Source of the DNA: Nitrososphaeria archaeon
GTDB lineage: Archaea; Thermoproteota; Nitrososphaeria; JACIWG01
Direction: 5' to 3'
DNA length: 64,000 nt
NCBI GenBank assembly: GCA_029776065.1
Contig: JARVJP010000009.1
Span: forward strand, 640,514-704,513
Shown here: piece after piece, positions 8,268 to 17,230 of the stretch
How the letters are laid out: every line of letters begins with the position of its first letter
How positions within the stretch are numbered: position 1 is the first letter of the stretch
Notes under the pieces: model-generated
Told to the model about the DNA's origin: nothing
Databases searched by the model: none
The model's input: only the letters and a program-made list of their open reading frames with translations
Position numbers and translations under genes: made by a program

Positions 8268-8853
8268 GGAGGAACCTGAACTTATTCCAGCAAAGTGGAT
8301 AGAAATATACCACTATTGCCCAAAGATCATATACTATATGGGTGTACTTGGAGCCAGAGAAAGAGAAACAGAATACATGGTCGAAGGAAAAAGCGAACAA
8401 GAAAATGAAGAAGAAAGGGAAAGAAGACGTATAACCTTGTTAGCAAAAAGAAAGGAGAAAGTAATAAGACGATGGATGAACTTAAAGCTCTCTTCAGAAA
8501 AACTCGGCATAAAAGGGGAAGTAGACTTCATAGCCCAAACAGAAAACGGCACGAAAATAGTTGAAATAAAACACACAACCATAAATAAGCTTATGCCAGG
8601 CTATCTATATCAAACAGCATCATATGCAATGCTGGCAGAGGAAAATCTCAAGATACCAGTAAGAAGCATAATCATACATTACATAAAAAGTGGTAAAACC
8701 TTCGAAATCAACTTGACAGATGAAATAAGAAATCACGTTAAATGGGTAACAAGAAAGATAAAAGATATAATTGAAAAAGAAAAAATACCAAAAGTCCAAA
8801 AGATAAAAGAATGCAGAGGATGCGGATATTACAAGGTATGCAAAAAACTATAA
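8251..8853 (+). CDS. cas4: Cas4 RecB-like nuclease
   Basis: 200 residues. The N-terminal YHYCPKIIYYMG holds the first cluster Cys. The nuclease core is KGEVDFIAQTENGTKIVEIKHTT (D, then E-x-K). The C-terminus ends in C-R-G-C-G-Y-Y-K-V-C, supplying the other three Fe-S ligands. Cas4 trims prespacers and helps select the PAM. It starts at a GTG within cas2 and ends 116 nt before the first CRISPR repeat, making the array leader the operon's 3' flank. The system therefore has both Cas4 and the Cas4-like Csa1. Confidence 0.95.
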   Translation: MKCLSEEEPELIPAKWIEIYHYCPKIIYYMGVLGARERETEYMVEGKSEQENEEERERRRITLLAKRKEKVIRRWMNLKLSSEKLGIKGEVDFIAQTENGTKIVEIKHTTINKLMPGYLYQTASYAMLAEENLKIPVRSIIIHYIKSGKTFEINLTDEIRNHVKWVTRKIKDIIEKEKIPKVQKIKECRGCGYYKVCKKL

Positions 8854-8969
8854 CATAAAACTTCTACCCGTTTATATAACCTAATACAAGTCATAGGGTA
8901 GCAAGAGACAAACTTAAATAAAAGCCTAAAAATAGCTTCTTTGGTCTAAATAGACTAAAATAGGCATCG
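8854..8969 (+). promoter_or_regulatory. CRISPR leader and array promoter
   Basis: This 116-nt A/T-rich stretch lies between cas4 and the first repeat. It contains TATA-like tttatataa near 8870-8880 and aacttaaataaaa near 8911-8923, and a short inverted repeat gtcta-aa-tagac at 8944-8955, 15 nt before repeat 1. Repeats end in ATTGAAAG, the usual 3' end of archaeal I-A repeats in the transcribed strand. The array is therefore read rightward and this is the leader side, consistent with the adjacent adaptation genes. Confidence 0.75.
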
Positions 8970-9435
8970 GAATCTCATAAAGAGAATTGAAAGCCTTACT
9001 GTGTTCTGTTCGATGACATCTCCTGGGTTTTTGAATCTCATAAAGAGAATTGAAAGCATACTTTATGGAGGGAGTTCGATTATAACAGGAGAACATGAAT
9101 CTCATAAAGAGAATTGAAAGTTTAGGACAGAAAGCAACTTGGTGCTCTTCGCTATATAAGAATCTCATAAAGAGAATTGAAAGACACCCCACGCCCAAAT
9201 AAGGTAGTCATCATCATTCAACGGAATCTCATAAAGAGAATTGAAAGAAGGCTTTTTTTCCTTGCTCGGGGATGGTGTTCAAGTCAGAATCTCATAAAGA
9301 GAATTGAAAGGTTGGAATACCGTATGACTGCATATTCACCCGCCGAATCTCATAAAGAGAATTGAAAGACAGAGCCAAATATAGGGGCTATCATGTACCT
9401 AAAGATGACATGAATCTCATAAAGAGAATTGAAAG

Positions 9436-9475
9436 ATACGGTCAAATGGCCCCACCTCCCACTCTGGTGGGGTTG
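9436..9475 (+). repeat. Spacer 8, identical to spacer 17 (9992-10031)
   Basis: The 40-nt spacer beginning atacggtcaaatgg is repeated exactly after repeat 17. Internally it has a perfect 7-bp inverted repeat, ccccacc … ggtgggg, separated by 9 nt. The two copies are nine units apart. Confidence 0.95.
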
Positions 9476-9743
9476 GAATCTCATAAAGAGAATTGAAAGT
9501 GCTAAGGTGTATATGATTTCTCTCTCCTCTTCTTCTGAATCTCATAAAGAGAATTGAAAGTGTTTTTGAATTAGCGAAAACGCTTAAAAAAGAGAGAATC
9601 TCATAAAGAGAATTGAAAGAAAGACTAGTTCTTTGGCTTCTTCTTCTGTAAGCGTGTCGAATCTCATAAAGAGAATTGAAAGGCTATCTCTCGCTTCCTT
9701 TCATCTATTAGACCCTTTTGAATCTCATAAAGAGAATTGAAAG

Positions 9744-9841
9744 CGCTTAATGTAATCCGCCTTCTTGATTACGCTAAGAAGAATCTCATAAAGAGAATTG
9801 AAAGCGCTTAATGTAATCCGCCTTCTTGATTACGCTAAGAA
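9744..9841 (+). repeat. Tandem duplicated spacer-repeat unit (spacers 13 and 14)
   Basis: The 37-nt spacer beginning cgcttaatgtaatccg lies at 9744-9780 and again at 9805-9841, with one repeat between. This is the product expected from unequal recombination or slippage between repeats. Confidence 0.95.
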
Positions 9842-12800
9842 GAATCTCATAAAGAGAATTGAAAGACAAAATCGTTCACGGAGGCGACAAATTCGATAAC
9901 GTGGAATCTCATAAAGAGAATTGAAAGTATGCAAACATTGAGTGGGAAGTACGAGGTGTAATACCAAGAATCTCATAAAGAGAATTGAAAGATACGGTCA
10001 AATGGCCCCACCTCCCACTCTGGTGGGGTTGGAATCTCATAAAGAGAATTGAAAGTTTTCTATCCCGTGCGGGCGAATACCTACTATAAACACGAATCTC
10101 ATAAAGAGAATTGAAAGATAAAGTGAAGAACCCCCGCTTTTTGTTTCACATTTTGGAATCTCATAAAGAGAATTGAAAGTTGAGCAAAGCCTATGAACAA
10201 CAGCCTTACAAAATTTCCTGGAATCTCATAAAGAGAATTGAAAGTAATGAAAGGGTTTCGCCTCGTTCCAGAGGCTCTTCAGAATCTCATAAAGAGAATT
10301 GAAAGCATTTGCCGTATTCGTTTCTTCCGATGGCACCTGCCTTGAATCTCATAAAGAGAATTGAAAGAAATATACGGGCATAAAACCTCTATATTTTTTC
10401 GTTTTGGAATCTCATAAAGAGAATTGAAAGATTGGTATGGTAAAAGGATATATATGTTAAAACATAAAGAATCTCATAAAGAGAATTGAAAGGACATTTA
10501 TTCCACCCTTTCGAGTTCCCTAAGTTTCTGAATCTCATAAAGAGAATTGAAAGAAATGTAGTCGCCTCCGGCCTTGGTATGCTGAAGGTGCGTGGAATCT
10601 CATAAAGAGAATTGAAAGACGTTGGAGTATTTAGGATAGGCGGTAGCTCTCAAACCGAATCTCATAAAGAGAATTGAAAGTAGGCAGATTGATGCAGTAT
10701 TGCCCAAGCTTTGAAGGAATCTCATAAAGAGAATTGAAAGAGTGCTCGGATTACACCTGCAGATATAATTGTTGGGAATCTCATAAAGAGAATTGAAAGA
10801 GATTAACTCATATGGCTATAGAAATGATAAAGGATTAGAATCTCATAAAGAGAATTGAAAGAAATATATTAATGCAATAACTAAAGTAGACCAACTCAAA
10901 GAATCTCATAAAGAGAATTGAAAGCTATTTCATTCATAGCCTCTAATAACGACGTGTGGAAGCGAATCTCATAAAGAGAATTGAAAGATAGCATAGCTTA
11001 CAACGTATGGGTATTAGAAGTTCATTGAATCTCATAAAGAGAATTGAAAGCATAATAGAAGGGGGTTTAACCGGGCGGGCTTTAGAAGAATCTCATAAAG
11101 AGAATTGAAAGAATAGATATTCCACCAGGTAGCGGTTGGTATCAGTTTCGAATCTCATAAAGAGAATTGAAAGGATATAACTAAAGGCACTAAAAAGGTG
11201 TACAGTATTAGAATCTCATAAAGAGAATTGAAAGAGCACATCTTGATCATAAACAACTTTATCAAAATTCCAGAATCTCATAAAGAGAATTGAAAGTGAA
11301 ACAGGGGGGCTGTAGGCTATATAAGCGAATTGAAGAATCTCATAAAGAGAATTGAAAGAAAGTTCCCATGCTCCTTTCACAACGCCCAGACATACCGAAT
11401 CTCATAAAGAGAATTGAAAGTTTTACCTAAACCTCTCCTTTTTGAAAATTTTCTTCTCGGAATCTCATAAAGAGAATTGAAAGTCAATTTCCGCCTTGAG
11501 TTTCTTACTGAAATCGTGAATCTCATAAAGAGAATTGAAAGTCGTGTAAATTCATCAGAATCCACTTCTTTTTTATCAAGGAATCTCATAAAGAGAATTG
11601 AAAGAACAGTACTCGCCAACCTTCCCAGAAGGCAGCCCAGCTGAATCTCATAAAGAGAATTGAAAGTCACAACCACCCAAGCCAAGCAAGTAACCCGCTT
11701 AACCGAATCTCATAAAGAGAATTGAAAGTTTCTTCGCATAGTTCGATAAGCCTTTGTTTGTATCTGGAATCTCATAAAGAGAATTGAAAGACCTTCCAGG
11801 CTGGCTCAGTAGTTATTATAGCAGGTATGAATCTCATAAAGAGAATTGAAAGTTTTATTCACCTCTATACGCTTTTGCCTTAAATACTAAAGAATCTCAT
11901 AAAGAGAATTGAAAGAATGGTGGAAGTTTTCTAAGTTCCTCTTCTGTCTGTGGAAGGAATCTCATAAAGAGAATTGAAAGTAACTGTGACTATTTTAGCC
12001 ATTATACTCCACTCCTCCGAATCTCATAAAGAGAATTGAAAGGCATCTACAACCGAGCCCTAAGCGACGCAGAAATACAGGCGAATCTCATAAAGAGAAT
12101 TGAAAGAAGATAAACCACAACCCAATAGTAGGGCACACGGAAGAGAATCTCATAAAGAGAATTGAAAGTTGAAACTTAATCCAAAAACGCTGACGTAATA
12201 TTTTGAATCTCATAAAGAGAATTGAAAGTTTAGTTCCTGTAGGGAGGACGAGCCTGAAAACCAAAGAATCTCATAAAGAGAATTGAAAGAACTCAAAGAA
12301 ATAGCGCAAGACATAACAGACTTAACTAGAATCTCATAAAGAGAATTGAAAGGTATTATTTATTATATAGTTAGTGTGAAGCATATCTAGGAATCTCATA
12401 AAGAGAATTGAAAGTTGCCATACGATATAAGGTTAGTTGACATACTTTTATCTGGAATCTCATAAAGAGAATTGAAAGCATTTTCCTTATCGCACGATTA
12501 TATAATTTCATTGTTTATGAATCTCATAAAGAGAATTGAAAGTCGGTGTCTTCGACTCTGTTACGCTTTTAGCAGAACATGAATCTCATAAAGAGAATTG
12601 AAAGTATATCGGCTCTGCATTATTATTTATAGTCAATTCAAAGAATCTCATAAAGAGAATTGAAAGATAATATGTTTTCTCTCCGACATGATTTTGTTAA
12701 CAACCCCGAATCTCATAAAGAGAATTGAAAGACTAATGCATTTTAGTGACACAAACCTATCCTTAGGGGGAATCTCATAAAGAGAATTGAAAGACGAAAA

Positions 12801-13233
12801 TATCTCGGACTTTTAGCACCCTTTGGCTTTCTTGGGAATCTCATAAAGAGAATTGAAAGTTTTAAGGGGAGCTATGATTTGCATGTTTTCTCTTCCGAAT
12901 CTCATAAAGAGAATTGAAAGCATGCCTTTGCGTACTTGAAGACCTCTCTTAAGAGGGGAGAATCTCATAAAGAGAATTGAAAGAAAGCTCGTGCATTCAA
13001 AGATGGCGATGTCATCTATCTGAATCTCATAAAGAGAATTGAAAGGGCATTTTGACTTGTAGTGTGCTTTATCTTTAGCATTTTGAATCTCATAAAGAGA
13101 ATTGAAAGATACCATGAGCCATCGCATCAGTCATCTGTTCCTCATAGAATCTCATAAAGAGAATTGAAAGATACACCAGCTCAAACGGGTTCACCTGCAA
13201 TATAGAAGGGAATCTCATAAAGAGAATTGAAAG

Positions 13234-13339
13234 ATACGGCATAATCGTTTGGATGGAAAGCGCTCAGAAAGAATATCTTAGACCCCAGTTGTTTGGGTTT
13301 ATTTAGAACAACAGCAACTTTTCCTTACTTTGTGCTAAA
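13234..13339. other. Trailer of the CRISPR array
   Basis: 106 nt between the last repeat and the end of the convergent csx1 gene. It contains gttgtt … aacaac near 13289-13313 with a following A/T-rich stretch, a weak candidate for termination of both convergent transcripts. No gene is seen. Confidence 0.4.
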
Positions 13340-14749
13340 TTATTTTTCGGGGCTTTCAATCCAAGACTTAATCATCTTTATCGTTTCTTCTTTCTCATTA
13401 TAGCGTAAGAAGATTCTATCTTTTTCCTTACTGACTTGCACAAGTTCTCTTAGAAAGCCACTATGAGCGAAAAAGTTTCTTTTCTGTTCGCTTATCTTTT
13501 TTTCTAAATGCACCTTTTCTTTTTGGTTCTCAGTAAAGAGTTCCTTCAGATTCTTTTCCTCTCCTTTGAGCAATTTATAGGACAACTCTTTGATCTCACC
13601 TAAATCTCTTAATAAGAATCTTTTGTTAAGACCAAGGGTTTGATACGTCTCAGGAAATACCTTCTGAATTGCTGTTATGTCTACTTTACTGTTCTCGTTA
13701 GAAGGCAAAATTTTCTCTTCCCAAAATTTTCTGAGACTTGATAATAGATCAAGTGATAGCATCACATTCACGGCAAGGCTTCTATTGACCTTTAAGTATT
13801 CTTCTTTTAGAAGACTATTTTCTATGGAAAGCTTCCTTTTATCTTCAAAATACTTTAAGAGGAAACTAAGGCATTCGAAACCATCACTTGGATTCTCTCC
13901 TTCTAAATTAATTATCCTTTTATCAAAGAAAGCCAATGGAGTATTATATTTTAATATATTAAAAGCAAATTTTGCATCATTAACCATTTTCTTGATAACG
14001 GTGTTCTTCTCGTTGAGTTCCATTCCCCAATTCTTTTTACAACCTTCTGTAACCTTGGTGTCTAAGAAGTTGATTGCAGAAAAGTTTACATCCTTTAATG
14101 GAAAGTCAAAAAATACCCTAACATCGTATTTGTAGAAGTTGACTTCGTATTTCTTCACACCAGGAATTATTGGAGGAATAAATATTAGTTGGGCATTTGG
14201 AAATGGTTGAGCTTGAATAAGTCTTCTAAGCTTGAACCGAATAATCAAAATTCTTAATGTATCCATTAATGCGGTTGTGTAAATGTTATGTCCAGTTGAA
14301 ATGTCTCCTATCAACTTAATATTCCCATCATTGTTTTCGTCAATTATTTTAGAAAGTTCTAGAAGCATGTAAGATACTAGGTTGTCGGCATGATTTTCAA
14401 AAGCTATTGAGAAATCTTTTTCTTTATATTTTCCGACAGATTGTAGCACAACAATGTCTTCTAGGTTGATAGGTTCGCCAACAAGTTCATCGATTCTTTC
14501 CTTAACTTGCGCCTTAAATTTAACTCTATCTCTTAAGAGAGATAGATGATCAAAGCCATCAAGTTTAACGACAAGGCTCTCTGGGACTAGAAAGATTATT
14601 TTGTAGTTGTACCTTTCTTCTTGGCATTTTACGTAGAAATCTTTTACCGCCTTTGAAGAAAGGGAAGAAGAATGTTCCTCTCCTTCAATAACAAAATCTA
14701 CTTGTGGGTAGTCAAATCTACCGACAACCTGAAAGATGTATCCTCGCAT
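13340..14749 (-). CDS. csx1: Csx1: CARF-HEPN ribonuclease activated by cyclic oligoadenylate
   Basis: 469 residues from the ATG at 14749; a TTG 9 nt upstream extends the frame. The N-terminal CARF domain has a Rossmann-like start (MRGYIFQVVGRFDY) and the conserved loop KLIGDISTGHNIYTTALMDTLR near residues 150-170. The C-terminal HEPN domain has the RX4-6H ribonuclease motif R-N-F-F-A-H (Arg424, His429). On binding a cyclic oligoadenylate made by Cas10, Csx1 degrades RNA non-specifically. A TATA box (ttatatataa) is centred about 26 nt upstream of the ATG, supporting a leaderless start. It lies downstream of csx3 on the minus strand, back-to-back with the Cmr operon. Confidence 0.9.
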   Translation of the reverse strand: MRGYIFQVVGRFDYPQVDFVIEGEEHSSSLSSKAVKDFYVKCQEERYNYKIIFLVPESLVVKLDGFDHLSLLRDRVKFKAQVKERIDELVGEPINLEDIVVLQSVGKYKEKDFSIAFENHADNLVSYMLLELSKIIDENNDGNIKLIGDISTGHNIYTTALMDTLRILIIRFKLRRLIQAQPFPNAQLIFIPPIIPGVKKYEVNFYKYDVRVFFDFPLKDVNFSAINFLDTKVTEGCKKNWGMELNEKNTVIKKMVNDAKFAFNILKYNTPLAFFDKRIINLEGENPSDGFECLSFLLKYFEDKRKLSIENSLLKEEYLKVNRSLAVNVMLSLDLLSSLRKFWEEKILPSNENSKVDITAIQKVFPETYQTLGLNKRFLLRDLGEIKELSYKLLKGEEKNLKELFTENQKEKVHLEKKISEQKRNFFAHSGFLRELVQVSKEKDRIFLRYNEKEETIKMIKSWIESPEK

Positions 14750-14770
14750 TGCAGACAATATAGTAAAAAT

Positions 14771-14781
14771 TGTTATATATA
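14771..14781 (-). promoter_or_regulatory. TATA box of csx1
   Basis: The minus-strand sequence attatatataa lies about 26 nt upstream of the ATG at 14749, the spacing of an archaeal leaderless promoter. It sits at the very end of csx3, so csx1 can be transcribed separately from csx3. Confidence 0.5.
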
Positions 14782-14782
14782 A

Positions 14783-15070
14783 TTAAACTTTTATTAAATC
14801 ACCAACTTCATGCTCATCACAATGCGATTCAACAACAACTGCCCCACCAAGTCTCGGATCGTAGGCTGCAATAAACTTTGATGGGTGATAAAAGTGGATA
14901 AGATAACCATAAAACCATATTGGTCCACGCCCAGACAATATCACACCTTTTCTAAAATCAACTTTAGGTGGAACCAACTTCTTCAAAAAGTCTGGAGACA
15001 AGAATTCATCAAAAGTAAAAGATACCACCGTAAAATTTTCTTTCTCCTCTACGCTAAAGAGCCTTCTCAA
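14783..15070 (-). CDS. csx3: Csx3 / Crn3-family cOA-degrading ring nuclease
   Basis: 95 residues, the size of single-domain Csx3. The core GVILSGRGPIWFYGYLIHFY and the following HPSKFIAAYDPRLGGAVVVESH (residues 42-83) are the family's most conserved stretch. His59 and Asp71 sit where the family has catalytic or cOA-contacting residues; that mapping is inferred by pattern. Characterised Csx3 from Archaeoglobus degrades cyclic tetra-adenylate, ending the Csx1 response. The start is a TTG at 15070 with a TATA-like gtatttaag about 21-25 nt upstream, consistent with a leaderless mRNA. It precedes csx1 by 33 nt. Activator and terminator of the signal are thus neighbours. Confidence 0.88.
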   Translation of the reverse strand: MRRLFSVEEKENFTVVSFTFDEFLSPDFLKKLVPPKVDFRKGVILSGRGPIWFYGYLIHFYHPSKFIAAYDPRLGGAVVVESHCDEHEVGDLIKV

Positions 15071-15143
15071 TTATGTTCGACTACTTCTTAAATACATGAT
15101 TTTAAATAGTTTAAAGACTTAAGCTAGTACCAAAATAGAAGAA

Positions 15144-15198
15144 TTTCAATTTGAATCTTTTTGCTCGGAGAGCAAAAGATAAGGATGTTAAGATTCAA
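15144..15198. promoter_or_regulatory. Nested inverted repeats between csx3 and the Cmr operon
   Basis: An outer repeat ttgaatctt (15151-15159) pairs with aagattcaa (15190-15198). Inside it lies a tight hairpin of ttttgctc and gagcaaaa separated by gga. A further palindrome, ttcaa-t-ttgaa, overlaps the left edge. The element sits between divergent operons, upstream of both starts. It could be a regulatory site, a small structured RNA or a relic of an insertion. Confidence 0.45.
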
Positions 15199-15367
15199 TT
15201 TTCTAAGGCATTTGTCTTATAGGAACTTTTAGAAAGTATGCCCGTTATGCTACTAAGGGGATTTAACTAATTTGCTACACTCTCATGTCGGAGCCTACCA
15301 TAAAGTTAATCTTGGTTAAGATCGAGCTTGTGATTGAATGACTTATAGTGGTCCATGAAACTCAGAA

Positions 15368-15379
15368 AAGTATAAAAGT
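15368..15379 (+). promoter_or_regulatory. TATA box of the Cmr operon
   Basis: aaagtataaaag is the best TATA match in the 350-nt gap and would place transcription start near 15395-15400. That leaves a 25-65 nt leader before the candidate TTG (15423) or ATG (15465) of the first gene. Confidence 0.5.
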
Positions 15380-15464
15380 CTCTCTGCATCAAACATAATG
15401 GAGTTTAGAGAACCTTGATTTTTTGGGGTTATCTCACATTTTTGCAGAAGACTACTATCGTCAA

Positions 15465-16247
15465 ATGGAGGAGAATGCTTTGCATAAGGTGTCTATTATA
15501 GCCACAATTGGAACGAGCCCTCCTGTGATTACAGAGTTCCTACAGTATGTCAAAGAGGTTTTGGATCAAAGAGTTACCGACCTAACGATCATAACCACAA
15601 AGGAACCACTTGTGCTCGAAGGACTAGAACTGGTAAAAGCTGGTGTAGCTGACCGCTACCCCATGGTCCACCTTCACGTTGTGGGACTGCCTTTTGATGA
15701 CGTGGATTCAGAGGAGAGGAACACCGAGTTTATTGGCATTGCTGCACGGATTCTAAGGGATCAGAAGGAGAAGTATGGTATAGAGGTTGTCCACCTATGT
15801 GTGGCAGGGGGAAGGAAGGAGGTATGCATTATGCTCTCTCTGCTAGCTCAGTTCTACAACGTTAATGGCGTATATCATATCGTCATGCCTGATGTGAAGA
15901 CCTTCAACCAGCAGCTGGAGCTGATAAGGTATGAGACCAGAGAGCTTGCAAACGCAGAGGACAAGCTTGCCTATTACAGGCAGAAGAAGGAGCTTTTAGA
16001 ACCTGTCCTGTTTCCTCAACCGTCTACCTATAATGTTATTAAGATCCCTGTCATTCCTTACCCTATGCATACTCTTATCGGAATGAAGCAGGTGTTAAAG
16101 CAGCGAAAGTTCCCGTTAAAGTCGATTGATACGGATATTGCCTCTCAACTTAGGGACTTTGGATACATAAGGATCATACGAAACTATGCCTATACCTCCC
16201 CAGACGGCGAACGTCTGCTACGGTTTATAGGGTCGGTGGCGAATTGA
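15465..16247 (+). CDS. CARF-domain protein, NE0113/Csm6-like family, putative ring nuclease or effector
   Basis: 260 residues from the ATG at 15465; a TTG at 15423 adds 14. The opening VSIIATIGTSPPVITEFLQYV and the later HLCVAGGRKEVCIMLSLLAQ are the two diagnostic loops of the NE0113 family (PF09623/TIGR02584), a CARF-like fold that binds cyclic oligoadenylate. The last ~60 residues (SIDTDIASQLRDFGYIRII) look like a winged helix. There is no HEPN R-x4-6-H motif, so it is more likely a ring nuclease or a cOA-responsive regulator than an RNase. It is the first gene of the Cmr operon, with its TGA overlapping the cmr4 ATG. Confidence 0.8.
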   Translation: MEENALHKVSIIATIGTSPPVITEFLQYVKEVLDQRVTDLTIITTKEPLVLEGLELVKAGVADRYPMVHLHVVGLPFDDVDSEERNTEFIGIAARILRDQKEKYGIEVVHLCVAGGRKEVCIMLSLLAQFYNVNGVYHIVMPDVKTFNQQLELIRYETRELANAEDKLAYYRQKKELLEPVLFPQPSTYNVIKIPVIPYPMHTLIGMKQVLKQRKFPLKSIDTDIASQLRDFGYIRIIRNYAYTSPDGERLLRFIGSVAN

Positions 16248-17218
16248 TGCCATCTCTTCGATTAGGATATTATAGCCAAGCTTCCGTGGTTCTGATACAG
16301 GCGATATCTCCTCTGCATGTTGGCATGGGGAGAGGTCTAGGTGTCGTTGATCTGCCTGTGCAGCGTGATGCTCTTGGTTTTCCAACGATCTTCGCAAGCA
16401 GCTTGAAGGGGCCCTTAAGAGCTACCTTCGATAGGCTTGTGGGTAAGAAAGATTGCACGAATATCATCTTTGGCTCTGGTGATGGAAGAGATGAAGATTA
16501 TTATGCTGGTGCCTTTAACCCTCTTGACGCCAAACTTCTACTTCTGCCAGTCAGGAGTTTAATTGGCGTATATACGCTGACTACTTCGCCAATCATGTTG
16601 AATAACTTCATGACATACCTAGAGGCTTCAACACATGCGGGCGTAAGTGAGCAGAGTATAAAGGATCTCCTAGAAGCCTTAAGAGAGACAATAGGGGAGG
16701 CAAAGACTCTTGGCAAAGATGAAGTTCTTGTAAGTAAGGAGGCAAAAGAGAAGATCTGCCTTCCCATAAATGGGAAAGACACTCTAATCCTAGCTGATGA
16801 GTTCCCACTGTCCTTAAGAGAGTCGCCCACCGTCGGAGAATTAGCCAAAAAGCTTGAACCTGAGGAAGGTTGGAGGCTTGCTGTCGTTCACGATGATTTC
16901 ATGGTTAACTCCTTGCTTGAGAGGAGTTTGCTCAGGCAGACCCGTGCAGCTTTGGAAACTGGAACTAAGAAGGTGAAGCGAGGAGCCCTTTGGACAGAAG
17001 AGGATATACCTCCTCAAACAATTCTTTACACGGTATTCTTTTACTCTGACCCCAGGACAAAGACGGATACTTGCCAAGAGCTGCGTTCAAAGTCTAATGC
17101 GACTGGAGTGAAAGAACTCTTCGAGAACAAAATCCTTTCTAACGGTCACGGCTACATGATCTTCGGCGGCCACGAGACGGTCGGCAGAGGTGTTGCAAAA
17201 CTAAGGAAGGTGGGATAG
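16247..17218 (+). CDS. cmr4: Cmr4 (Cas7-group RAMP), type III-B backbone
   Basis: 323 residues from the ATG at 16247, which overlaps the upstream TGA. PLHVGMGRGLGVVDLPVQRD and FPTIFASSLKGPLRA near the start are typical Cmr4 signatures (RAMP strand plus glycine-rich turn). AFNPLDAKLLLLPVRSLIGVYTL follows, and the C-terminal GHGYMIFGGHETVGRGVAKL is the family's G-rich loop. Cmr4 forms the helical backbone along the crRNA and cuts target RNA every 6 nt. The expected catalytic acidic residue lies in the first third, but I could not pin it down without an alignment. Confidence 0.93.
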   Translation: MPSLRLGYYSQASVVLIQAISPLHVGMGRGLGVVDLPVQRDALGFPTIFASSLKGPLRATFDRLVGKKDCTNIIFGSGDGRDEDYYAGAFNPLDAKLLLLPVRSLIGVYTLTTSPIMLNNFMTYLEASTHAGVSEQSIKDLLEALRETIGEAKTLGKDEVLVSKEAKEKICLPINGKDTLILADEFPLSLRESPTVGELAKKLEPEEGWRLAVVHDDFMVNSLLERSLLRQTRAALETGTKKVKRGALWTEEDIPPQTILYTVFFYSDPRTKTDTCQELRSKSNATGVKELFENKILSNGHGYMIFGGHETVGRGVAKLRKVG

Positions 17219-17230
17219 AAACGTCTGAGG

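Larger units (their letters stand above)
8970..13233 (+). CRISPR. CRISPR array: 70 identical 24-bp repeats, 69 spacers
   Basis: Repeats begin GAATCTCATA and end GAATTGAAAG (24 bp in all). I located 70 starts from 8970 to 13210, with no mismatch seen in any of them, including the last. Period lengths are 58-67 nt, giving spacers of 34-43 nt, mostly 36-41. The 3' end ATTGAAAG is the 8-nt crRNA 5' handle typical of Sulfolobales-like I-A/III systems. Cas6 encoded at 31593 is the only processing enzyme in the window. One spacer occurs twice in tandem and another twice 556 nt apart. Lack of decay at the trailer end points to an active or recently extended array. I could not search spacers against any database. 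Confidence 0.99.

Noticed and set aside
8926-13127. Open frames in the CRISPR array translating to FNSLYEI and LSILFMRF periodicities
   Set aside because: They are translations of the 24-bp repeat in different frames, not proteins.
13353-13360. ctttcaat, the complement of the repeat end ATTGAAAG, just after the array
   Set aside because: It lies inside csx1 coding sequence, without the rest of the repeat. Eight matching bases are easily chance.
15398-15418. A leaderless ATG right at the predicted cmr operon transcription start
   Set aside because: The frame ends after six codons and is not in frame with the CARF gene. A regulatory leader peptide cannot be supported.
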